A stretch of 17,487 nt of DNA from contig JACRCS010000519.1 in NCBI GenBank assembly GCA_016218905.1, positions 1 through 17,487 on the forward strand, written 5' to 3'. The notes under the pieces are model-generated. The model made no database searches, had not been told where the DNA came from, and saw nothing but the letters and a program-made list of their open reading frames with translations. This document shows, piece by piece, positions 1-9,054 of the stretch (position 1 is its first letter; every line of letters starts with the position of its first letter). Source of the DNA: Deltaproteobacteria bacterium (GTDB taxonomy: Bacteria > Desulfobacterota_C > Deferrisomatia > Deferrisomatales > JACRMM01). The translations under genes and the position numbers were made by a program.

Positions 1-548
1 CCGAAGACGTTGATCCCGAGCTTCTCCTTCATGTCCCGCGCGACGGCATGGATGTCGTCGCCGATCAGACCCACGGGACAGGTGGCGCAGACCGCGATCG
101 CCTCCGGCTTGAAGAGCTCGTACGCCTCCTCGATGGCCTTGCGGAGCTTCTTCTCGCCGCCGAAGACGATGTCCTCCTCCTGCATGTCGGTCATGAGGGC
201 GTACGGCATGTAGTTCACGCCGTCGCTCCCGGCGTCGGTCTGGTTCCGGCGGGTGAGCCAGGAGTAGAAGCCGCAGCCCACGGGCCCGTGGGTGATCGTG
301 AGGATGTCCCGCACCGGGCCGAGGATGACGCCCTTGCAGCCGGCGTACGTGCAGCCGCGCTGGGTGATGATCCCGGGCGTGGTGCGCGTGTTCGAGAGGA
401 TCTCGGGCGACTCGCCGGGTGCCTTCGGCCGATTGACGACGATCTGCTGGCCGCGCTTCTTGGCGACCTTGGCCGGGTACTTCTCGATCAACTTCTTCTT
501 GACCTCTTCCGGGTCAGGCAGTTGCGCGTTCTTTCGGGCTGGCTCCAT
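1..548 (-). CDS. nifD: Nitrogenase molybdenum-iron protein alpha chain NifD, N-terminal 182 codons (runs off the left edge)
   Basis: NifD is the alpha subunit of dinitrogenase. With NifK it holds the P-cluster and FeMo-cofactor and reduces N2 in the cytoplasm. The visible part starts MEPARKNAQL at an ATG (548-546) preceded by a purine-rich AAGGAAGGA ribosome-binding site. It contains three cysteines in the contexts RGCTYAGCKGV, HGPVGCGFYS and ATCPVGLIGDDI, which match the P-cluster ligand regions of NifD. The segments FGGEKKLRKAIEEAYELF and AVCATCPVGLIGDD resemble NifD of clostridia and deltaproteobacteria more than that of Azotobacter (family knowledge, not aligned here). The remaining two thirds, including the FeMo-cofactor cysteine and histidine, lies outside the window. 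A sigma-54 promoter stands directly upstream and no nifH lies between it and nifD, so nifD, presumably with nifK, can be transcribed separately from nifH. Confidence 0.96.
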   Translation of the reverse strand, partial: MEPARKNAQLPDPEEVKKKLIEKYPAKVAKKRGQQIVVNRPKAPGESPEILSNTRTTPGIITQRGCTYAGCKGVILGPVRDILTITHGPVGCGFYSWLTRRNQTDAGSDGVNYMPYALMTDMQEEDIVFGGEKKLRKAIEEAYELFKPEAIAVCATCPVGLIGDDIHAVARDMKEKLGINVF

Positions 549-590
549 GATTCCTTCCTTTCCGGGCTTATGGCTGGTGCCCTCTTCCTG

Positions 591-606
591 AGCAACCGGC
601 GTGCCA
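591..606 (-). promoter_or_regulatory. Sigma-54 (-24/-12) promoter of nifD
   Basis: On the minus strand the sequence reads TGGCACGCCGGTTGCT. It matches the RpoN consensus TGGCAC-N5-TTGCW at every defined base, with the GG and GC dinucleotides correctly spaced. Transcription would start near position 580, about 31 nt upstream of the nifD start codon. Such promoters need an AAA+ activator, here presumably NifA, whose gene ends about 180 bp upstream. I found no canonical NifA upstream site (TGT-N10-ACA) between 549 and 783. Confidence 0.9.
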
Positions 607-650
607 CCGAGGGCCGCCGCCGCGCTGTCGGGCTCAGGGGGTTCATCTTT

Positions 651-727
651 CCCATGATTCCCATCGTTCCTATAGCTCCCATGACGCCGAGGATGGGACA
701 CATGGGAATCATGAGATCGATGGGACC
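651..727. repeat. 9-nt tandem repeat array 1 (nifA-nifD intergenic), with orientation switch
   Basis: CCCAT-type units begin at 651, 660, 669 (CCTAT) and 678. From 693 the orientation flips to ATGGG-type units at 693, 702, 711 and 720, all spaced by 9 nt. The flip creates an inverted repeat: CATGATTCCCAT (653-664) pairs perfectly with ATGGGAATCATG (702-713). The array lies about 70-145 bp upstream of the predicted nifD transcription start, where a NifA enhancer site would normally be found. The rest of the 549-782 gap holds only the sigma-54 promoter and a GC-rich stretch with a weak hairpin after nifA. Confidence 0.85.
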
Positions 728-782
728 GAGCCCTTCCGCCGCGGCCTCTTACAAAAGGGAAAGGCGGCCGCTTACAGGAACG

Positions 783-2345
<1,563 letters not shown>

Positions 2346-2464
2346 GGTGTCGCTCCTTTGAGGCCGCGTTTCGCGGACCGCGTTCCGAGCACCGCGCCCG
2401 GAGTCGAAGGCAGGAGGGGTGCGGGTCATTGCCGTGCCGTAAGTCGGCGATCCTTCGGGGAGCC

Positions 2465-3595
2465 TCATCGGGTCACCCCGCAGGCCTCGGTCCGACAGAG
2501 GCTGACCAGGTCCCGGTCTTCCACCGGTGCCTTTCGTTCAAGAGCGAGCCGGCGGACCTCATCCAGGATCCGGGGGAGCTCGGCGGGCCCGAGGTGCCAC
2601 CCGAGGGCCGCCAACCGGTGCGCGAGGGCGTGGCGGCCGGAGTGCTTCCCGAGGACGATGGAGCGCGCCCTGCCGACGGTCTCGGGCGGGAAGAGCTCGT
2701 ACGTCTCCGAGCGCTTCAGCACGCCGTCGGCGTGGATGCCGGATTCGTGGGAGAAGCAGGCCGACCCGACGACGGCCTTTCCGGCGGGAATGGGGCGGCC
2801 CGAAGCCCGGGCCACGGCGTCGCAGAGGGCGCCGAGCCGGGAGAGGTCGACGCCCGTCCGCGCCGAACGGCCCTTCCGGAGGGCAACGGCCACCTCTTCC
2901 AGGGCCGCGTTCCCCGCCCGCTCTCCGAGCCCGAGGACCGTCACGCTGAGGTGCCTCGCACCGCCGGCCGCCGCGGCGAGCGCGTTGGCCGAGGCAAGCC
3001 CCAGGTCGTCGTGGCCGTGGAACTCGATGGGGAGCCGGAGGCTCGCGCCGAGCGCCTCGATCCGCTCCCTGACCTGGAACGGATCGAGGCAGCCGACCGT
3101 GTCCGAGAAGCGGAAGCGGTCGGCGCCGGCGCCGGCGGCCGCCGAGGCGAGCTCTTCGAGGAACGCGGGATCCGCCCGGGAGGCGTCCTCCGCCCCCACG
3201 CAAACGACGAGCCCCCGGTCCCTGGCCCAGCGCACCGCCTCGGCCAGCGACTCCACGGCCCAGGCGCGGCTGCGCCCGACCTTGTGGCGGAGGAGCAGGT
3301 CCGAGGCCGGGACGCAGACCGTCACGAATCGGACGCCGGCCGCCGCCGAGCGCCTCAGGTCGGCGATGACGGCGCGATTCCAGGCGCTGACCCTGGCGCC
3401 GAGACCGAGCGCCGCAACCGCGCGAACCGCCTCCTCTTCCCCGCCTCCCATGGCAGGGGTGCCAGCCTCGATCTCCGAGACGCCGGCCTCATCGAGCAGC
3501 CGCGCCAGGGCCACCTTCTCTGCCACGGTGAAGGCGACCCCCGCCGCCTGCTCCCCGTCGCGCAGCGTCGTGTCGCAAAACTCTACGGTTCTCAT
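2465..3595 (-). CDS. nifV: Homocitrate synthase NifV
   Basis: NifV condenses acetyl-CoA with 2-oxoglutarate to (R)-homocitrate, the organic ligand of FeMo-cofactor. The 376-aa protein shows the DRE-TIM metallolyase signatures: [14 protein letters not shown] near the N-terminus, [11 protein letters not shown], the metal-binding [42 protein letters not shown] and GKHSGRHA. The ATG at 3595 is preceded by AAGGAG with a 5-nt gap; an upstream in-frame ATG (3622) lies in a palindromic repeat and lacks such a site. The length is normal for NifV. Isopropylmalate synthase is the main alternative, but it is normally longer, with a C-terminal regulatory domain that is missing here, and the nif neighbours favour NifV. 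No sigma-54 promoter was found in the 295 bp upstream, which is filled with repeats. Confidence 0.93.
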   Translation of the reverse strand: MRTVEFCDTTLRDGEQAAGVAFTVAEKVALARLLDEAGVSEIEAGTPAMGGGEEEAVRAVAALGLGARVSAWNRAVIADLRRSAAAGVRFVTVCVPASDLLLRHKVGRSRAWAVESLAEAVRWARDRGLVVCVGAEDASRADPAFLEELASAAAGAGADRFRFSDTVGCLDPFQVRERIEALGASLRLPIEFHGHDDLGLASANALAAAAGGARHLSVTVLGLGERAGNAALEEVAVALRKGRSARTGVDLSRLGALCDAVARASGRPIPAGKAVVGSACFSHESGIHADGVLKRSETYELFPPETVGRARSIVLGKHSGRHALAHRLAALGWHLGPAELPRILDEVRRLALERKAPVEDRDLVSLCRTEACGVTR

Positions 3596-3614
3596 CACGG
3601 CTCCTTGCCGAGGT

Positions 3615-3629
3615 GTGGGCATCGCCCAC
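3615..3629. repeat. REP-like palindrome in the nifV leader
   Basis: GTGGGC-ATC-GCCCAC forms a perfect 6-bp stem with a 3-nt loop and is followed by CCCTACGG. It resembles half of the larger REP-like element at 3743-3922 (GGTGGGC-TCC-GCCCACC near GTAGGG). It lies 20 nt upstream of the nifV start codon, so it would be in the nifV 5' leader if transcription starts further upstream. Confidence 0.7.
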
Positions 3630-3649
3630 CCCTACGGCTCTCATGAAAT

Positions 3650-3721
3650 CCCATGCCTCCCCATCATGGGAGCTATGGGAATCATGGGAATTATGGGACC
3701 TATAGGACTTATGGGACCTAT
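3650..3721. repeat. 9-nt tandem repeat array 2 (nifV-draG intergenic)
   Basis: ATGGGA-type units start at 3666, 3675, 3684, 3693, 3702 (ATAGGA) and 3711, at an exact 9-nt period. Two CCCAT units in the opposite orientation (3650 and 3660) precede them. The best-kept unit is ATGGGAATC/ATGGGACCT. This is the same family as arrays 1 and 3. It belongs to no credible gene: the only open frames across it translate to short-period Ser-His or Met-Gly repeats. Confidence 0.88.
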
Positions 3722-3742
3722 GTTCCGTGGCTCCCATAAGGG

Positions 3743-3922
3743 CGTAGGGTGGGCTCCGCCCACCAACCCTCGCCTTCCCGTTTGGCGGGCGGTGCCCGCC
3801 CTACGGCCTGCCCTTCACCCACGGCGACAGGACGTAGGGTGGGCTCCGCCCACCAACCCTCGCCTTCCCGTTTGGCGGGCGGTGCCCACCCTACAGCCTG
3901 CCCTTCACCCACGGCGAGAGCA
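3743..3922. repeat. Two tandem copies of a 90-bp unit with REP-like palindromes, running into the 3' end of draG
   Basis: Copy 1 (3743-3832) and copy 2 (3833-3922) differ at 4 of 90 positions by direct comparison. Each has a palindrome GGTGGGC-TCC-GCCCACC and a second palindrome (GGCGGGC-GGT-GCCCGCC in copy 1). In copy 2 the outer ends GTAGGGTGGGC (3834-3844) and GCCCACCCTAC (3884-3894) are perfect 11-bp inverted repeats bounding a 61-bp element. The draG stop codon lies within the right inverted repeat. Copy 1 retains a second version of the draG tail (LSPWVKGRP then TAG), so the unit includes the end of that gene. Confidence 0.92.
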
Positions 3923-4811
3923 GCACCAGCCGCTCCGCCAGCTCCTCGATCGCGGCGAAGACGCTCCGGTCGAGCCGCCGGAGCCAGCGGCGCGGAAGGG
4001 CCTCGCGGCCGTAGAAGCCGCCGCAGATCGCGCCCGCGATGGCTCCCGCCGTGTCCGCGTCGCCGCCCTGATTCACGACCGCGACCAGACAGTCTTCGAA
4101 GGTCGCCGTCGTAAAGAAGTGGTGGAAGACGGTGCGCAGGGTGTCCACCACGTACGCCGAGCACTCCCCACGGTAGGGGTTGAACCGGAACACGGGGTGA
4201 CGGACCGCCAAGTCCCTCGCCACGTCCCGGAGCGCCGGAGCGTCGCCGCCGAGCACGGCGGTCTGGACCATGCGTCCCACCGCGAGACAGGCCGCGTCCG
4301 AGAGCGGGTGGTTGTGCGTGAGGTGCGCCTGCTCCACCCCCACCCGTTCGAGGAGCTCGTCGGCCCCGAGCGTGAGGAGCGCCACCGGCACCATGCGCAT
4401 GGCCGCGCCGTTGCCGGCGTCCCACTCGTCCGGCGGAGTCTCCAACTGACCCTTCAAGAGGTATGCGCGGATCCCCCGCCGGCAGGTGGTCCCCACGTCC
4501 ACCGGTCCGCTCTTGAGCCAGACCGCCAGGTGCTCGGCAGCCGTCCGCAGATCCCACCGGCCCACCGCGACCACCGCCCGCGCCAGGCAGAGCGACATCT
4601 CCGTGTCGTCGGTGACGCGGCCCGGTTTCAGCCCCAGCCAGCCCTTCCCGATCACGTGCCGGTGCACCCCGAAGGCGGAACGGATCTCGGCCGCGGTCAT
4701 GAACTCGGTGGTCGCCCCCAGGGCGTCTCCGAGCGCAAAGCCGAGAAAAGCCGCCCGAGCCCTCTCCCGAACGTTCACGGCGGCTGCGGCGCCGTCAGTA
4801 CGTGCGCACAT
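3891..4811 (-). CDS. draG: ADP-ribosyl-(dinitrogen reductase) hydrolase DraG
   Basis: DraG removes the ADP-ribose that DraT places on the nitrogenase iron protein NifH and so reactivates it. In studied bacteria it is held at the membrane through AmtB and a PII protein when ammonium appears. Family motifs are clear: LGFALGDALGATTEF (about 23-37), GRVTDDTEMSLCLARA with its metal-binding acidic cluster (64-79), NGAAMRMVPVALL, HNHPLSDAAC, and the second metal site NQGGDADTAGAIAGAICG (247-264). From the ATG at 4811 the protein is 306 aa and overlaps draT by 17 nt. A GTG at 4778 would give 295 aa, nearer the usual length; neither start has a convincing ribosome-binding site, so translational coupling to draT is likely. 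The stop codon lies in a REP-like inverted repeat, and the last codons are duplicated downstream. Confidence 0.94.
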   Translation of the reverse strand: MCARTDGAAAAVNVRERARAAFLGFALGDALGATTEFMTAAEIRSAFGVHRHVIGKGWLGLKPGRVTDDTEMSLCLARAVVAVGRWDLRTAAEHLAVWLKSGPVDVGTTCRRGIRAYLLKGQLETPPDEWDAGNGAAMRMVPVALLTLGADELLERVGVEQAHLTHNHPLSDAACLAVGRMVQTAVLGGDAPALRDVARDLAVRHPVFRFNPYRGECSAYVVDTLRTVFHHFFTTATFEDCLVAVVNQGGDADTAGAIAGAICGGFYGREALPRRWLRRLDRSVFAAIEELAERLVLLSPWVKGRL

Positions 4812-5604
4812 GGGTCTCGTACTCGCCGCCGATGACCAGTACCTCCTGTTCGCCCTTGAGCACGGGCACCGGCAGGAGGTCCGAGCGGAAGAAGATCTTC
4901 GCCACGGGCACGCGCGCCTCCAACACCCGGCTCCCGAACTCCCACGCCCGCTCGAAGTCCCGGGTGAAGGAATTCAGGTTGTTGAGCCGGAGCACCAGCT
5001 TCCCTCGCCCGCGGTCCTCCAGGATCTCGTGCTCGGCGAGCTCGTTGACGCCGCGATAGAGCGTCTGGTGGGCTGTCCCTCGAGGGGGCCGCCGGAACTC
5101 GTACTGGACGAACTCGAAGAGGAGGTCGAGCTGCGCGTCGATGGCGTTGGTCCGTTCGTGCCCGCGCATCCGGTCCACGGTGTAGCGGTAGTAAGCCTCG
5201 CTGTGGATCCCGCGGATGGGCTCCACGTGGTAGGTCGGGAGGAGACCCAGACGGCTCTCGACCCAGCCCTTCAGCACCGCTCCCTCCACCGAGTTCGAGT
5301 CCACCATCCAACCCCGCAGGAATCTCAAATATGTGTTCTTGAGGCTCCGCCGCCCGCTCGGTGAGGTCTCCTGTCTCCAGTGATGGAGCTGGAAGGCCAC
5401 GTCCACGTAGTCGTGGAAGATCTCGGCCCTCCGCACGGGATCCACCTCCTTCTCCAACCGGGCGAAGAGGTTTCGGTGGGAGCGCCGGACGCCCTGGATC
5501 CTCAGCGGCCTCGGCGCCTCGTTGAAGGCCAGGGAAGCGATGGCCCAGGGCGAGACGTCGCAGAGGTTCAGCGACCGCGCGGATCTGGCGGAGGAGCCGA
5601 ACAC
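4795..5604 (-). CDS. draT: NAD+-dinitrogen-reductase ADP-D-ribosyltransferase DraT
   Basis: DraT moves ADP-ribose from NAD+ to an arginine of NifH and switches nitrogenase off in response to ammonium or energy loss. The 269-aa protein carries DraT family features: SLNLCDVSPWAIASLAF and RIQGVRRSHRNLF at the N-terminus, and an ADP-ribosyltransferase core with LYRGVNE (R184), LNNLNSFTRD (about 207-216) and KGEQEVLV (E252, E254), which I take as the R-S-E catalytic elements. I chose the GTG at 5604 because GGAGG lies 7 nt upstream and the conserved N-terminus begins ten residues later. The open frame continues upstream through the amtB terminator region, but that part is not DraT-like. The gene overlaps draG by 17 nt and follows amtB after two hairpins. 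Confidence 0.92.
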   Translation of the reverse strand: MFGSSARSARSLNLCDVSPWAIASLAFNEAPRPLRIQGVRRSHRNLFARLEKEVDPVRRAEIFHDYVDVAFQLHHWRQETSPSGRRSLKNTYLRFLRGWMVDSNSVEGAVLKGWVESRLGLLPTYHVEPIRGIHSEAYYRYTVDRMRGHERTNAIDAQLDLLFEFVQYEFRRPPRGTAHQTLYRGVNELAEHEILEDRGRGKLVLRLNNLNSFTRDFERAWEFGSRVLEARVPVAKIFFRSDLLPVPVLKGEQEVLVIGGEYETHVRTY

Positions 5605-5630
5605 CGGAGGACCTCCCGAGCGAAGGGGAA

Positions 5631-5655
5631 GGAGGATGCCGCCGCGGCATCCTCC
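5631..5655 (-). terminator. Strong hairpin between amtB and draT
   Basis: GGAGGATGCC (5631-5640) and GGCATCCTCC (5646-5655) form a perfect 10-bp stem with a 5-nt loop, followed on the minus strand by TTCCCCTT. It lies 27 nt upstream of the draT start codon and just after the hairpin at 5663-5689. It may act as a leaky terminator or mRNA-processing site that sets draTG below amtB. The U-tract is poor, so factor-independent termination is not certain. Confidence 0.6.
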
Positions 5656-5662
5656 GGAAGAG

Positions 5663-5689
5663 AGGGGTCGCCCGGGTGGCGAGACCCCT
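5663..5689 (-). terminator. Hairpin overlapping the amtB stop codon
   Basis: AGGGGTCGCC (5663-5672) pairs with GGCGAGACCCCT (5678-5689) with a two-base bulge and a 5-nt loop; on the minus strand it is followed by CTCTCTTCC. It includes part of the amtB stop codon and stands directly next to the hairpin at 5631-5655. Together they look like a terminator or attenuator pair. Confidence 0.5.
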
Positions 5690-7367
5690 AGAGGGAGACG
5701 GGGGTCTCGACGACCTTGTCCGCGACGACGCCCGAGTAGCCGACGACGCCCATCTCCGGCACGTCGAGGCCTTCGAGTTCCTGGTCGGCCGAGACGCGCA
5801 GCCCCACCACGGCGTCGATCACTTTGAAGACGATGAAGCCCACGATCCCGACGTAGACCACGTTTGCAGCGACCCCGATCAGCTGGGCCAGGAACTGGCT
5901 CGCGTCGCCGTAGAAGAGCCCCGTGACGGCTCCCGGCACTCCGTTCCAGCCGTCGCCGTAGGAGCCGTCCGCGAAGAGCCCGAGGGCGAGGCACCCCCAG
6001 ATCCCGTTGACGCCGTGGACCGCGATCGCTCCCACCGGATCGTCGACCTTGACCTTCTGGTCGATGAAGAACGCCGCCTCTACGACGACGATGCCGGCGA
6101 TAAGCCCGATGAGGCAGGCGCTCGCGGCATTTACGAAGGCGCACGGCGCGGTGATCGCGACGAGACCGGCGAGGAGGCCGTTCGCCATCATGCTCGGGTC
6201 GGGCTTCTTCGTCCGGAAGATCCACATCCAAAGGGTGGCGGCCATGGCGCCGGTGGCGGAGGCGAGCATCGTGTTCGTCGCGACGACCGCCATCCGGAGG
6301 TCCGTGCCGGCCAGCGTCGAGCCCGGGTTGAAGCCGAACCAGCCGAAGGCGAGGATGAAGGTGCCGATGATCGCCATGGGGATGTTGTGGCCCGGGATCG
6401 CATTGACGCTGCCGTCCCGGTTGTACTTCCCGATCCGCGGCCCGATGATCCAGCCGCCGACCAGCGCGAGGACGCCTCCGGTGAGGTGCACGACGGACGA
6501 GCCGGCGAAGTCCACGTGCCCGTGGCCGAGGGCGAAGTTCTTCCCGAGCGTCGCGAGCCAGCCGCCGCCCCAGACCCAGTTGCCGTAGATCGGGTAGATG
6601 ATCGTGCCGACGAACCAGCCGTAGAGGAAGAACGAGGAGTACTTCCAGCGCTCCGCCATGGAGCCCGTGGGGATGGTCGCCGTGGTGTCCATGAAGACCA
6701 TCTGGAAGAGAAAGAGCGCGTATACGGCGACATCGTAGGCGGAGCCGGACAGGAAGAAGCCCTTCCAACCGAGGATGCCGAAGTCCTTGCCGAAGAGGTG
6801 GAGCGAGATCTCATGGTTGAGGCCGTCGTAACCGCCCATGGTGCCGATGCCGCCGAGGCCGCCGAACATGAAGGCGAAGCCGCAGATGAAGAAGCCGAGC
6901 ATGCCGAGCGGGTAGATCATGAAGTTCATGGCCATGGTATGACAGGCGTTCTTCGCCCGGGTAAAACCCGTCTCGACCATGGCGAAGCCCGCCTGCATGA
7001 ACATGACGAGAAAGCCGGTGAGGAGGACCCACATCATGTTGATGGCGACCTTGTTGTGGCCGACGGCGTTCGCGAGGTCGAGGAGGCTCGTCTCCCCGGT
7101 CTTCACGTCGTACGCCGCGCCGGTGTTGGCGCCGCTCGGGTCCGGCTGGCGGCTGGCGGGCGCCTCGATCTTGAGTGCCGGTGCCGGCGCGGCGGCCAGG
7201 GGCGCGGCGGGGATCGCGGCGTCGGCAGCGGGTGCGGGTACGGGTTCGGCTTCGGCAGCCGCCGCAACCGGCGCGGCCGTGGTTTCTTCCGCTCCCAGAG
7301 CGGGCGCGAGCGTCAGAGAGCTCACGAGGCAGAGCGCGGACAAAGCTATTCCGATCAGGGGACGCAT
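5688..7367 (-). CDS. amtB: Ammonium channel AmtB with signal peptide and Ala/Pro-rich extension
   Basis: AmtB is a trimeric inner-membrane ammonium channel and the docking partner of GlnK. The 559-aa product begins with a signal peptide (about 1-26, ending ALGA), then an Ala/Pro-rich stretch (about 27-80), then the Amt domain (about 95-530) with eleven expected membrane segments. Pore features are present: GHVDFAGSSVVHLTGG with the first twin histidine at H294, GHNIPMAIIGTFILAFGWFGFNPGS, and the second twin histidine in DPVGAIAVHGVNGIWG (H451). The cytoplasmic tail has the conserved GLDVPEMGVVGY. I chose the second ATG (7367), 6 nt after GGAAGGAG; the ATG at 7373 touches that site directly. 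The extension makes it longer than the roughly 430-residue E. coli AmtB. It follows the outer-membrane protein gene by 89 bp and precedes draTG. Confidence 0.95.
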   Translation of the reverse strand: MRPLIGIALSALCLVSSLTLAPALGAEETTAAPVAAAAEAEPVPAPAADAAIPAAPLAAAPAPALKIEAPASRQPDPSGANTGAAYDVKTGETSLLDLANAVGHNKVAINMMWVLLTGFLVMFMQAGFAMVETGFTRAKNACHTMAMNFMIYPLGMLGFFICGFAFMFGGLGGIGTMGGYDGLNHEISLHLFGKDFGILGWKGFFLSGSAYDVAVYALFLFQMVFMDTTATIPTGSMAERWKYSSFFLYGWFVGTIIYPIYGNWVWGGGWLATLGKNFALGHGHVDFAGSSVVHLTGGVLALVGGWIIGPRIGKYNRDGSVNAIPGHNIPMAIIGTFILAFGWFGFNPGSTLAGTDLRMAVVATNTMLASATGAMAATLWMWIFRTKKPDPSMMANGLLAGLVAITAPCAFVNAASACLIGLIAGIVVVEAAFFIDQKVKVDDPVGAIAVHGVNGIWGCLALGLFADGSYGDGWNGVPGAVTGLFYGDASQFLAQLIGVAANVVYVGIVGFIVFKVIDAVVGLRVSADQELEGLDVPEMGVVGYSGVVADKVVETPVSL

Positions 7368-7426
7368 CGTCATCTCCTTCCGAATGGGGTACGAGGGGGG
7401 CGGAAGTTCCGGCTAGGTCAGGTGTC

Positions 7427-7442
7427 GCCGGCGCGGGCCGGC
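7427..7442 (-). terminator. Short hairpin between the outer-membrane protein gene and amtB
   Basis: GCCGGC (7427-7432) and GCCGGC (7437-7442) flank a 4-nt loop, forming a 6-bp GC stem in the 89-bp spacer. No U-tract follows. It may be an attenuator or an mRNA-stabilising structure rather than a full terminator. I see no separate promoter for amtB in this spacer. Confidence 0.35.
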
Positions 7443-7456
7443 CACAAGAGCACGCC

Positions 7457-8230
7457 CTAGAAGAGCTTCTGGTTGATGTCGAGCTGAACCGTCCACTTCC
7501 ATTTGCCGTTGAAATCCTTGTCGTTGAACCACACAGGCCCGGTAAGGAGGCTCACGTCCTTCGTGAAGAAGTAGTAGACGCCGGCGCCGCCGCCGCCGAT
7601 GGCGTTCTTGCCCGACGCGTAGTCCGCCGCCAGGACGACGCGGTTGTACTCGTTGCCCGCGGCGTCCTTGGTGGGGAACATGCCGCGGTCCATCGCGACC
7701 ATGAAGCCGTGGTTCGTCTTCCCGCCGAGATTCGTCTTGAGCGTGGCGGCGTTGCCCAGGTAGTAGCCCGCGAAGAGGCGGCCGAGCCCCGGGATCGTCT
7801 TACCGGCGAGCGCGAACCCGATGTCCTGGTCGGTGCGGAGCTTGTCCCTGTCCGACTGAGTCCCGACGTTGAAGATTCCGAGATTCAGGGCGGGGGAACC
7901 GGCGAAGAGCGCGCCCTCCGGCGTCCCCACCTTCGCGTTGAAGAAGACGGGGTCGTCCGTGGGCTGGAGGTAGTCGATCCCGACCTCTGCCTGGACCTTC
8001 TCGAAGGGCAGCACGCCGATCGTCAGCCCGGCGTCGGTCGGGAAGGCCACGTCACTGGACCGCTTCACGACTTTGAAGTAGTTGTCCACCCCGATGTGGA
8101 GGACGCCGTAACCCTGGATGTCGGTCGTGGCCGGAGTCCAGTAGGTCGTGCTCGGCGTCGCGAGCGCGCTTCCGCCCGCGGCGAGCGCGGCTAGTAGGGT
8201 GAAGGTGGTGGCGGCGGTTCCTCTCTTCAT
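7457..8230 (-). CDS. Predicted outer-membrane beta-barrel protein upstream of amtB
   Basis: The 257-aa protein starts at the ATG at 8230, preceded by AAGGAGG with a 5-nt spacer. It has a clear signal peptide (MKRGTAATTFTLLAALAAGG, then SALA and a cut before TPSTT, about residue 24). The mature part is rich in glycine, aromatic residues and alternating polar/hydrophobic stretches typical of beta-strands, such as GYGVLHIGVDNYFKVV, GAGVYYFFTKDVSLLTGPVW and WKWTVQLDINQKLF. It ends in phenylalanine, the usual C-terminal residue of BAM-inserted outer-membrane proteins. I recall similar proteins (YWTPATTDIQ-type N-terminus) encoded beside amtB in other Gram-negative bacteria, but cannot verify this here. 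Position suggests an operon with amtB and perhaps a porin role in ammonium uptake, which is inference. An in-frame ATG at 8260 would add ten residues and has no better start site. Confidence 0.72.
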   Translation of the reverse strand: MKRGTAATTFTLLAALAAGGSALATPSTTYWTPATTDIQGYGVLHIGVDNYFKVVKRSSDVAFPTDAGLTIGVLPFEKVQAEVGIDYLQPTDDPVFFNAKVGTPEGALFAGSPALNLGIFNVGTQSDRDKLRTDQDIGFALAGKTIPGLGRLFAGYYLGNAATLKTNLGGKTNHGFMVAMDRGMFPTKDAAGNEYNRVVLAADYASGKNAIGGGGAGVYYFFTKDVSLLTGPVWFNDKDFNGKWKWTVQLDINQKLF

Positions 8231-9023
<793 letters not shown>

Positions 9024-9025
9024 TT

Positions 9026-9054
9026 TCCATCCGGAAAGTGCCTTTCCGGATGGA
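9026..9054 (+). terminator. Hairpin directly after glnK
   Basis: The two arms at 9026-9038 (TCCATCCGGAAAG) and 9042-9054 (CTTTCCGGATGGA) are perfect 13-bp complements around a TGC loop, starting 3 nt after the glnK stop codon. No run of T follows, so it may act as a factor-dependent terminator or protect the 3' end of the glnK mRNA. Confidence 0.75.

Noticed and set aside
488..712. A 74-codon minus-strand frame (MIPMCPILGVMG...) between nifA and nifD
   Set aside because: It begins within the repeat array and overlaps the nifD promoter and the nifD start in another frame. It has no plausible ribosome-binding site.
4795..6768. A 657-codon minus-strand frame that would fuse DraT to a long N-terminal extension
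   Set aside because: The extension overlaps amtB in another frame and crosses the amtB stop and two hairpins. The DraT-like part begins near a GTG with a good ribosome-binding site (5604).
5676..7460. A 594-codon plus-strand frame opposite amtB
   Set aside because: It is a complementary-frame shadow of amtB. The product is almost wholly His/Asp/Glu/Val/Arg without any family signature.
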